Of a stretch of 5,214 bases of DNA, positions 1 to 5,212 are shown one piece after another. Source of the stretch: Candidatus Aminicenantota bacterium. GTDB taxonomy: Bacteria; Acidobacteriota; Aminicenantia; Aminicenantales; Aminicenantaceae. The stretch is from positions 1 to 5,214 of the forward strand of contig SOIA01000309.1 of assembly GCA_004378665.1 (NCBI GenBank). The letters are read 5' to 3'. The notes beneath the pieces are model-generated. The model saw nothing but the letters and a program-made list of their open reading frames with translations, had not been told where the DNA came from and made no database searches. Positions within the stretch are counted from its first letter, which is position 1; every line of letters begins with the position of its first letter. The translations under genes were made by a program, and so were the position numbers.

Positions 1-3
1 TGA

Positions 4-32
4 TTGACAATGCACCGGTTTCGGTCTATATA
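4..32 (+). promoter_or_regulatory. Sigma70-type promoter of the zinc-ribbon/RDD-like gene
   Basis: A perfect TTGACA -35 box lies at 4-9. It is followed by exactly 17 nt and then TATATA at 27-32 (4 of 6 matches to TATAAT). A second overlapping TATATA lies at 29-34. Transcription is predicted to begin at about 38-41, right on the GTG/ATG start codons of the downstream gene, so almost no 5' leader is left. The spacer holds a small inverted repeat, ACCG-GTTT-CGGT (14-25), which may be chance. The box match is seen directly; promoter activity is inferred. Confidence 0.7.
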
Positions 33-37
33 TAGGG

Positions 38-1813
38 GTGATGGCTATCCGAAGGTGCCCTTACTGCAAGGCAATCATCGACGAATCCTCCGAGTATTGT
101 TCGAACTGCGGAACCCAGCTTCTTTTTCCTGAGGACGAATCTATAGAAGAAGAAATTCCTGGAGAAAAAATAATAGACGTCTCAGATGAAGAAGCCGAAG
201 CCTTAAAGGAAGAAGAAAAATCAGAAGAGATAAAAGCCGCTCCTGAAGAAAAAGAGGAGAAAACCTCGAAATCAGGAAAAAAAGACAAGAAGGTTTCGAA
301 GACCGCTAAAAAGAAGACCGCTAAAGAAGAAAAAGAGGTCTCGGAACCTGCGGAAGAAGAAGTGCCGGGGGAGGAAAAGGCAGCGGAAAAAGAGGAAGAG
401 ATTGCTGATGAGGAGATGCCCGTAGAGGAAGAGGAGGAAATAGAAAAAGAAGAGGTGGAAGAAGAGCCGTCTCCGGAGATTGAGGAAGAAGAGGTGATTC
501 CCGAACGCAAAGAGAAAAAAGAATCCCAACTCAAAATCGAGTCATTAAAATTCGAAACTGAAGACCTGGAAAAGCTCCCTGATGCGCGGACCAAAGACCG
601 GGAAGAAATGGAGGCAATCCTGAGGTCCTTCCCGAGAGAAGGAGAGGAAGAGCCGGAGGCTTTTGACGAAGACCAGGTTCCTCCTCTGGAAGACGAAGAA
701 GAGATCTCCGCCCTCCCAGAAGAAGCTATCCCTGAAGAGCCTCCCGAGGAAAAAGAGATAGAAGAAGAGCCTTCCCCAGACAGGGATATCGAAGAGGAAG
801 AGCCTGCGCCTCTAACGCCTGCGGAGAAAGCAGAGCTTCCAGAATACATGAAAACACCTCCTGAGGCGGAAGACGAGGAGGTGCCTGCTGAGAAAGAAGT
901 AGAAGGTGAAGAAGCTGAAGACCTAGGTCATGTATCCGAAGGGGAGATAAAAGAGAAAAAAGACATCGGTAAATTCTTAGAATCCGTCAAGAAAGAACGC
1001 GCAGCCCAAGCGCGGGCCTTTGAACAGAAAGTCTTGCCAACACCAGAAGAAGGATGGGAAGAGAAGGAGGAAGCGGCAGAGACTCAAGAAAGAGACGTAT
1101 CTCCTGAGAAGCTCATCAACCTTGAAGAAGAGGAAAAGGAAGACATTGAAAGATTCGTAAAGGCCGTTAAGGAAGAGAGAAAGGCAGAGAAACCTTTAGT
1201 CTCTGAAGAGGAGATTCCCGAAACTCAAGATAAGGCGCCTGGAAAAATCCCGGATACACAAGCTGAACTTCCACCCTGGGCAGAGAAAATCAAAGACACT
1301 GTGCCTCCCCAGTTTGAAGACACAAAAGATGAGGAAATACCGGAGGCGCCTCCTGAACCTGAACAAGTTGTTCACGAGGAGCCGGAAGAGATCTCCCCAC
1401 AGCAGGAAGTTGTTCCTGAAGAAGAGGAATTGATCCCCCCACAGGAAGTCACGGAAGCAGAAGAGGTTTCCATCCCTGAAGAGGAAGTCAGTCCTCCTGA
1501 GAAAGCCGAGGAAAAACCTCCTCAATTGGAAGAGAAACCCGAACCGGAAAAGAAGATCGTTGTGAAACGGCCTCCCTCACGCTTTATCATGCGCTTGAAA
1601 TCCAGGGCCTTTGACCTATTTTCAATGGCCATTCTCTGGCTCGTGGCCCTCTGGGTGGCTTCTCGTATTATCGGAGTGACTTTGTATTCCCTGCTCTCTG
1701 TATCCACGCTTCCGGTTGTGGGATTTTATTTGATCATTCTCCTGGTGTATTTAGTCTTTTTCCGTCTTTTCCTTGGAGAGACTCTGGGCGACTTTATTTT
1801 CTTTCAGGAATAA
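38..1813 (+). CDS. Zinc-ribbon / long acidic region / RDD-like membrane protein, function unknown
   Basis: The protein has 591 residues. Residues 7-24 form a zinc ribbon with Cys7, Cys10, Cys21 and Cys24 (CPYC and CSNC knuckles). Residues about 30-505 are low-complexity and dominated by Glu, Lys and Pro, so they are probably disordered or extended helix. From about residue 511 a basic stretch leads into a hydrophobic helix (about 527-548, preceded by R523 and D526) and a second one (about 560-577). The chain then ends in GETLGDFIF, which resembles the conserved GxTxGK segment of RDD proteins. A full RDD domain continues with a further helix; this one stops 3 residues after that segment. The basic flank suggests that the ribbon and acidic arm face the cytoplasm. 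GTG at 38 and ATG at 41 are both possible starts; no other start keeps the ribbon, and an in-frame stop lies at 5-7. The 3' end overlaps the convergent lptB by 10 bp. The reading frame is secure; the function is unknown. Confidence 0.85.
   Translation: MMAIRRCPYCKAIIDESSEYCSNCGTQLLFPEDESIEEEIPGEKIIDVSDEEAEALKEEEKSEEIKAAPEEKEEKTSKSGKKDKKVSKTAKKKTAKEEKEVSEPAEEEVPGEEKAAEKEEEIADEEMPVEEEEEIEKEEVEEEPSPEIEEEEVIPERKEKKESQLKIESLKFETEDLEKLPDARTKDREEMEAILRSFPREGEEEPEAFDEDQVPPLEDEEEISALPEEAIPEEPPEEKEIEEEPSPDRDIEEEEPAPLTPAEKAELPEYMKTPPEAEDEEVPAEKEVEGEEAEDLGHVSEGEIKEKKDIGKFLESVKKERAAQARAFEQKVLPTPEEGWEEKEEAAETQERDVSPEKLINLEEEEKEDIERFVKAVKEERKAEKPLVSEEEIPETQDKAPGKIPDTQAELPPWAEKIKDTVPPQFEDTKDEEIPEAPPEPEQVVHEEPEEISPQQEVVPEEEELIPPQEVTEAEEVSIPEEEVSPPEKAEEKPPQLEEKPEPEKKIVVKRPPSRFIMRLKSRAFDLFSMAILWLVALWVASRIIGVTLYSLLSVSTLPVVGFYLIILLVYLVFFRLFLGETLGDFIFFQE
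953..1192 (+). repeat. Duplicated 20-residue helical motif within the acidic region
   Basis: Two 20-residue segments of the zinc-ribbon/RDD-like protein align without gaps: residues 306-325 (nt 953-1012) and 366-385 (nt 1133-1192). They share 10 identical positions, in the pattern E-K-x-D-I-x-(K/R)-F-(L/V)-x-x-V-K-x-E-R-x-A, and start exactly 60 residues apart. The conserved hydrophobic positions I, F, L/V and V fit one face of an amphipathic helix, unlike the surrounding Glu/Pro filler. This is a divergent internal protein repeat and not a recent DNA duplication. It may mark short binding helices in an otherwise disordered arm. Confidence 0.6.
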
Positions 1814-2553
1814 AGGGACTCCACCTCATCCCCGAGCTTGAAACTTTTCCCGAGAAACCTTTCTTTGGCCTTTTCGTCTGATGAGACCTCTTGAGGGGTT
1901 CCGTGAATGAGCAGTTCGCCGTTGTCAATGATGTAAGCCCGGTCAGTGGCTTTTAAGACATCCCGGACATTGTGGTCAGAGATGATGATGCCGATTCCCT
2001 TTGTTTTCAGCCCCGTCATGATTTTTTGGAGTTCGACAATGGTCAAAGGGTCAATTCCGGTGAAGGGTTCATCCAGGAGAAGAAATTTCGGTTTCAGGAC
2101 GAGAGATCGGCAGATCTCGAGCCTCCTCCGTTCCCCTCCAGATAGGCTGTAGGCCTGTTGTTTCGAGATGTCTTCCAGCCCCAGCTCTTCCAGAAGCTTT
2201 CTGGCAATCTCTTCGCGCTCTTTCTTCTTGAGGGGTTGAAGCTCGAGGACGAGCATAAGGTTGTTCATGACGGATGCTTTCAGGAAAACAGAGTGTTCTT
2301 GAGGGAGATAGGTGATTCCCGCTGCGGACCTGTCGGGGCTTGAATGCCGGGATATGTTTATGTCGTCGAGGAAAATCTCCCCGGAATCAGGCTTGACGAG
2401 ACCCGCGATCATCTGGAAGGTTGTCGTTTTGCCGGCTCCGTTCCTTCCCAGAAGACCGATGATCTCTCCGGAACGGACTTCGATATCCATTTCCTTGACC
2501 ACGGCCCTGTGGTTGAAACTTTTGGTCAGTTTTTCAGCTCTCAGCACGGACAT
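1804..2553 (-). CDS. lptB: LptB-like ABC transporter ATP-binding protein (lipopolysaccharide export)
   Basis: This 249-residue cytoplasmic ATPase is close to the usual LptB length of about 240. In order it shows Walker A (GRNGAGKTT, residues 36-44, Lys42), a Q-loop glutamine (Q85), the ABC signature LSGGE (137-141) followed by RRRLEI, Walker B (FLLLDE, 157-162, catalytic Glu162) and the switch histidine H194 in SDHNVRDVL. The ERRRLEI and SDHNVRD segments are typical of LptB among ABC ATPases. LptB powers the LptB2FG complex, which extracts LPS from the inner membrane for delivery across the envelope. No lptA, lptC, lptF, lptG or rpoN lies beside it here. The ATG at 2551-2553 has only a weak AGGG Shine-Dalgarno 8 nt upstream and its own promoter. 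The 3' end overlaps the convergent zinc-ribbon gene by 10 bp. A branched-chain amino-acid transporter ATPase (LivF/LivG type) is the main alternative and is less likely. Confidence 0.9.
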   Translation of the reverse strand: MSVLRAEKLTKSFNHRAVVKEMDIEVRSGEIIGLLGRNGAGKTTTFQMIAGLVKPDSGEIFLDDINISRHSSPDRSAAGITYLPQEHSVFLKASVMNNLMLVLELQPLKKKEREEIARKLLEELGLEDISKQQAYSLSGGERRRLEICRSLVLKPKFLLLDEPFTGIDPLTIVELQKIMTGLKTKGIGIIISDHNVRDVLKATDRAYIIDNGELLIHGTPQEVSSDEKAKERFLGKSFKLGDEVESLYS

Positions 2554-2579
2554 TGCGGGAACCCTGTTTGTCAGCTAAA

Positions 2580-2608
2580 ATACTAAAGTCATTCCGTCTG
2601 GCTGTCAA
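2580..2608 (-). promoter_or_regulatory. Sigma70-type promoter of lptB
   Basis: On the minus strand a perfect TTGACA (2603-2608) is followed by 17 nt and TAGTAT (2580-2585; 4 of 6 matches, including the key A2 and T6). The predicted start is near 2573, giving an untranslated leader of about 20 nt before the lptB ATG. lptB is therefore likely to be transcribed independently of the rpsU-ogt cluster upstream, although read-through from ogt is possible because no terminator is visible between them. Confidence 0.65.
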
Positions 2609-2613
2609 GGTGC

Positions 2614-2730
2614 GATGAAAAAGATCGTCAGCGCGCTGAGTGCCGGTGCACCGAGTCGGTCGACATCGGGAGCTACACCCAGTCCTGCCCTCGCAGCTGT
2701 CTGTACTGCTCTACCAGTCTGAGGGTTTAG
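2614..2730 (+). pseudogene. C-terminal remnant of a DUF1848-like gene
   Basis: One plus-strand frame reads 38 codons to a TAG at 2728-2730. It starts DEKDRQRAECRC, continues TESVDIGSYTQ and holds CPRSCLYC, a CX3CX2C cysteine motif, then STSLRV. From memory this order (D-K-x-Q-R, then CxC, then S-x-DIG-x-Y, then CX3CX2C) is the C-terminal signature of DUF1848 proteins, which are about 300 residues long. No start codon or N-terminal body exists: the frame closes at a TAA at 2584-2586, and the DNA further left is the lptB promoter and lptB itself. The usual residues after the cysteine cluster are also missing. It is best read as a leftover of a deleted gene. Its stop overlaps the stop of the convergent ogt-like gene. 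The frame and cysteines are seen directly; the family call rests on memory of the motif. Confidence 0.55.
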
Positions 2731-3233
2731 GCGGGGGAATTTCCTTTTTCCAGGCGGAGGAGGTATTCTTTGAATTCCAATCCCAGTCCGAAGCCCGTAA
2801 GGCTGCCGTCCGACCCGAGAACCCTGTGGCAGGGGATTATGATGAGAAGTGGATTGCGGCCCAGCGCGTGACCGACACTCCTGTATCCTGTGTGCTTCAA
2901 TCTCTGAGCGATGGATTTGTATGTTCCTGTTTTCCCGTAGGGAATTTTCCTCGCCTCCAGCCAGACTTTCCTCTGGTACGGGGTTCCGATGATAAGATCA
3001 AGCGAAAGGGATGCGAAATCCTCTCTCTTTCCTTCGAAATATCTTTTGAAAAGCTTTTTTTCCGTCGCGAATCGCTTATCGTCGACCTCGAGAGGAATCT
3101 CCTTTTTTTTGATAGAGCCCTTGATCTCCTTGAGCGTGCTCTGGTTATTTATGAAAGTGGCGAAGCTCAGACCTTTATCGGTTTTAGCCAGGAAAATTTT
3201 CCCTTTCGGGATATCCAGGATGGTGTAAAACAT
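2727..3233 (-). CDS. ogt: Methylated-DNA--protein-cysteine S-methyltransferase
   Basis: This 168-residue suicide repair protein transfers the alkyl group from O6-alkylguanine (and O4-alkylthymine) to its own cysteine. The conserved C-terminal domain starts at GTPYQRKVW (83-91) and contains IPYGKTGTYKSIA (97-109), the probable arginine finger R118, the Asn hinge N127 and the active-site motif PCHRV with acceptor Cys135, followed by GSDGSLTGF. The acceptor Cys is present, so this is not an alkyltransferase-like (Atl) protein. The N-terminal 80 residues are the usual variable ribonuclease-H-like domain. The length fits stand-alone Ogt/MGMT enzymes, with no Ada regulatory domain. The ATG at 3231-3233 lies 9 nt after the phosphoesterase stop with no clear Shine-Dalgarno, so translation may be coupled. 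Codons around residues 42-44 include a run of eight A on the coding strand (plus-strand T at 3103-3110), a possible slippage site. Confidence 0.93.
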   Translation of the reverse strand: MFYTILDIPKGKIFLAKTDKGLSFATFINNQSTLKEIKGSIKKKEIPLEVDDKRFATEKKLFKRYFEGKREDFASLSLDLIIGTPYQRKVWLEARKIPYGKTGTYKSIAQRLKHTGYRSVGHALGRNPLLIIIPCHRVLGSDGSLTGFGLGLEFKEYLLRLEKGNSPA

Positions 3234-3242
3234 GGACAGTGC

Positions 3243-3983
3243 TCAGATTCCCAGAGTGAGTCTCTCCGCAAGAGCAGATGGGAGGCCCGCTTCCAGGATT
3301 TTTCTCTGGGCTTCTCTGATTTCATACTCCATGCGGTAGAAGTTGATTTTTTTTGTGTCGGAGTCGTAAATGGCACACGCAGCCCGGTTGTCCCTGTCCC
3401 GGGGCTGTCCGATCGAACCCGGGTTGATGAGGTACTTCGTGCCTTCCTCAAGCTTTATTTCGTTACTGTCTCCGGATAGAAAAGTTCCATCCACAATGTG
3501 TTCTTTTTCGGTGTAAACAAAAGGAAAGTGTGTGTGGCCGAAAAGGCAGAGGGGAGTGGTCACATGCGCGAAGGCCTCTGCGGCATCGAATTCACCGAAG
3601 ATGTAATGGTCTTCATCAAACGGCGCCCCATGGCAGAGCAAGATATGGTTATGGATGGTGACCGGCCCTTTTTTCAGGTTACAGAGGTACTCCATGTTTT
3701 TCTTTTTAACATTTTTCTTTGTCCAGTGGATCGAAGCCGCCGCGATCGGATTAAAGGTCTGGATAGAGTCATGGTCGCAGACAGCTTTATCATGATTTCC
3801 CCGGATTATGGAAAGAGGCTTGAGTGCGCGCACTTTCTGGATGATCTCATTGGGGTCCGCACCGTATCCGACCAGGTCGCCGAGAAAAATGTAGTGGCCG
3901 ATCTTTCTTCTCTGGGCAAATTTGAGAAGAACAAGCAGGGCTTCCAGGTTTCCGTGGATATCGGTGAATATCAGATAACGCAT
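3243..3983 (-). CDS. Calcineurin-like metallophosphoesterase (YfcE/COG0639-like)
   Basis: The 246-residue protein carries all five metal-site blocks of the family: D8-x-H10 (TDIHGN), G35-D36 (FLGDLVGYG), GNHD (62-65), the histidine of CHGAP (H118) and GHTH (149-152). A late NPGS (187-190) is followed by a Gln-Pro-Arg-Asp segment, as in small cytoplasmic phosphodiesterases related to YfcE/MJ0936 and diadenosine-tetraphosphatase-like enzymes. It should bind two divalent metals and hydrolyse a phosphoester; the substrate cannot be read from the sequence. There is no signal peptide or membrane segment. The ATG at 3981-3983 comes 2 nt after the lipA stop, and the nearest AGGA is about 15 nt away inside lipA, so translation is probably coupled to lipA. 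The gene ends 9 nt before the ogt-like gene. Confidence 0.9.
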   Translation of the reverse strand: MRYLIFTDIHGNLEALLVLLKFAQRRKIGHYIFLGDLVGYGADPNEIIQKVRALKPLSIIRGNHDKAVCDHDSIQTFNPIAAASIHWTKKNVKKKNMEYLCNLKKGPVTIHNHILLCHGAPFDEDHYIFGEFDAAEAFAHVTTPLCLFGHTHFPFVYTEKEHIVDGTFLSGDSNEIKLEEGTKYLINPGSIGQPRDRDNRAACAIYDSDTKKINFYRMEYEIREAQRKILEAGLPSALAERLTLGI

Positions 3984-3985
3984 TG

Positions 3986-4870
3986 TCAGTTCGATTTTTC
4001 CTGTAATGAATCGTACATCCTGTGAGCCATGTAGGAACTTCTCACCAGAGGTCCTGATTCGACATCCTTGAATCCCGATTCCAGGGCCATTCGTTTCAAT
4101 TCATCGAATTCGTCAGGGGCATAGTATTTCCTGACGGGTGCATGGGATCTGGAAGGCTGGAGGTACTGGCCGATGGTCAAAAGATCGCAGGAGGCTTTTC
4201 TCAGGTCGGAAAAGGACCGGTAGATTTCCTCTCTGCTTTCTCCAAGACCCACCATGAGGCCTGATTTGGTGACAGTGCCCAGCTCCTTGGCTTTTTTCAG
4301 GACTCTCAAAGACCGCGTGTAATTCTCAACCGGCCTCCTGATCCGGGAATAACAGGACTCTGTGGTCTCGATATTGTGATTCAGGATATCCGGTTGGGCA
4401 CTGACAACGGTTTCCAGGGACATGTCGTCGCCCTGAAAATCCGGAATCAACACTTCGACTTTAGCTCCGGGATTTCTTTCTTTGATTGCCTTTATTGTCT
4501 CGGCAAACACGTATGCTCCTCCATCGGGCAGGTCATCCCGCGTGACTGAAGTGACAACCACATAACCGAGACCCAGCAGAGCGGCGGTATGTGCGACTTG
4601 ATTTGACTCATCCGGATGTGGACCAGAGGGGAGGCCTTTTTTGACTGCACAGAATGCACATTCTCGCGTGCAGACATCACCGAGTATCAAAAAAGCGGCA
4701 GTTTTTTTCGACCAGCATTCAGAGATGTTGGGGCATTTCGCGCTCTGACAGATGGTGTGAAGTTTTTCCCTTTTCAGGACACTGGACACATGAAAAAAAT
4801 TGGGCTCGGAGGGGAATTTCACCTTCAGCCAGGAGGGTTTCTTTATGGTCTGAATTTCCTCAAAATCCAA
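3986..4870 (-). CDS. lipA: Lipoyl synthase, radical SAM
   Basis: The 294-residue enzyme inserts two sulfurs at C6 and C8 of protein-bound octanoyl groups, producing the lipoyl cofactor of pyruvate and 2-oxoglutarate dehydrogenases and the glycine cleavage system. The auxiliary 4Fe-4S cluster cysteines are C41, C46 and C52 (CQSAKCPNISEC). The radical SAM cysteines are C67, C71 and C74 (CTRECAFC). The C-terminal RSSY (277-280) supplies the serine ligand of the auxiliary cluster. HNIETT, GLGE and QYLQPS match conserved LipA blocks, and the length is normal. The start is TTG at 4868-4870, with AGGA 6 nt upstream; no ATG would retain the conserved N-terminal KPSWLKVK segment. The partner octanoyltransferase lipB is not in the window. 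The gene lies 73 nt after rpsU and 2 nt before the metallophosphoesterase. Confidence 0.96.
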   Translation of the reverse strand: MDFEEIQTIKKPSWLKVKFPSEPNFFHVSSVLKREKLHTICQSAKCPNISECWSKKTAAFLILGDVCTRECAFCAVKKGLPSGPHPDESNQVAHTAALLGLGYVVVTSVTRDDLPDGGAYVFAETIKAIKERNPGAKVEVLIPDFQGDDMSLETVVSAQPDILNHNIETTESCYSRIRRPVENYTRSLRVLKKAKELGTVTKSGLMVGLGESREEIYRSFSDLRKASCDLLTIGQYLQPSRSHAPVRKYYAPDEFDELKRMALESGFKDVESGPLVRSSYMAHRMYDSLQEKSN

Positions 4871-4905
4871 CGCAATTCCTGCTTGTGAAAGAAATAATTG
4901 TTTAA

Positions 4906-4934
4906 ATTTAAGATGGTTTTTTGCTTAAAATCAA
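4906..4934 (-). promoter_or_regulatory. Weak candidate promoter for lipA
   Basis: In the AT-rich 73-nt gap between rpsU and lipA the minus strand reads TTGATT (4929-4934), 17 nt, then TTAAAT (4906-4911), 4 of 6 matches in each box. It could start a lipA transcript near 4899 with a leader of about 29 nt. In such AT-rich DNA a chance match is quite possible. No GC-rich hairpin with a U-run is visible in this gap, so lipA may equally be read through from the rpsU promoter. Confidence 0.3.
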
Positions 4935-4943
4935 GGGAAAATC

Positions 4944-5150
4944 CTAATACTCAATATCTCGGTCTCTCTTCATGCGCCTGCGCATCCGCTTGCGTGCTTG
5001 AGCTGCCTTCATTCTCTTTTTCTCACCGGGCTTGTAGTAGATCGAGTGCTTTTTGATATCTTTGATGATGGCCTGCTGCTGGACTTTTCTTTTGAAGCGT
5101 CTGAGTGCGCTTTCGATCGATTCTCCGTCTTCAATAACGATAAAAGCCAA
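4944..5150 (-). CDS. rpsU: Small ribosomal subunit protein bS21
   Basis: The 68-residue highly basic protein opens with the family pattern AFIVIEDGESIESALRRFKRK and ends in a run rich in Arg and Lys (KRMRRRMKRDRD), as expected for bS21, which is usually 58-71 residues. It binds the 30S platform near the 3' end of 16S rRNA and helps initiation. The start is TTG at 5148-5150: an in-frame TGA at 5157-5159 rules out any upstream start, and the first internal ATG falls in the C-terminal third of the protein. An unusually strong Shine-Dalgarno and a good promoter precede it. It leads the minus-strand cluster, with lipA 73 nt downstream. Confidence 0.96.
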   Translation of the reverse strand: MAFIVIEDGESIESALRRFKRKVQQQAIIKDIKKHSIYYKPGEKKRMKAAQARKRMRRRMKRDRDIEY

Positions 5151-5156
5151 AAATAC

Positions 5157-5167
5157 TCACCTCCTTA
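5157..5167 (-). promoter_or_regulatory. Full-length Shine-Dalgarno of rpsU
   Basis: The minus strand reads TAAGGAGGTGA, an 11-nt perfect complement of the canonical 16S rRNA 3' end (UCACCUCCUUA). The AGGAGG core lies 9 nt before the TTG start. Its last three bases are the in-frame TGA that fixes the start. No other gene in this window has a comparable site. Confidence 0.9.
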
Positions 5168-5183
5168 TGGCTGTGTAAAGGAT

Positions 5184-5212
5184 TTTATATCTGAATCTTG
5201 CCTGATTGTCAA
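5184..5212 (-). promoter_or_regulatory. Sigma70-type promoter of rpsU (and probably the cluster)
   Basis: On the minus strand a perfect TTGACA (5207-5212) is followed by 17 nt and TATAAA (5184-5189; 5 of 6 matches). The predicted start is near 5177, giving a leader of about 27 nt that contains the Shine-Dalgarno. This is the best promoter match in the window, as expected for a ribosomal protein gene. It probably also drives lipA, the metallophosphoesterase and ogt. Confidence 0.8.

Noticed and set aside
61..849. A 262-residue minus-strand open frame rich in Ser and Phe
   Set aside because: It is the mirror of GAA/GAG/AAA codons in the plus-strand acidic region. The composition is pure Ser/Phe/Ala filler and shows no domain. 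The shorter minus-strand frames at 272-529 and 1196-1525 are the same artefact.
2644..2653. Perfect 10-bp palindrome CGGTGCACCG
   Set aside because: It falls inside the DUF1848-like reading frame and lies about 35 nt upstream of the lptB -35 box. There is no second copy or flanking symmetry, so it is likely chance.
2615..2722. A 35-codon plus-strand frame starting ATG after AAGGTGCG, with a signal-peptide-like MKKIVSALSAG start
   Set aside because: It is one frame off the DUF1848-like reading of the same bases, whose ordered cysteine and DIG motifs are far less likely by chance. The remainder is Ser/Pro/Ala filler.
2640..3479. A 279-residue plus-strand open frame opposite ogt and the phosphoesterase
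   Set aside because: It spans two well-supported minus-strand genes and their junction, has no recognisable motif, and its first part is an out-of-frame reading of the DUF1848-like remnant.
3498..4025. A 175-residue plus-strand open frame opposite the phosphoesterase
   Set aside because: It is antisense to a gene with all five catalytic blocks, and it has no motif or Shine-Dalgarno of its own.
4871..4943. Possible terminator or attenuator between rpsU and lipA
   Set aside because: The gap is AT-rich with only a TTTAAATTTA(A)-type palindrome and short A/T runs. There is no GC stem followed by a T-tract on the transcribed strand.
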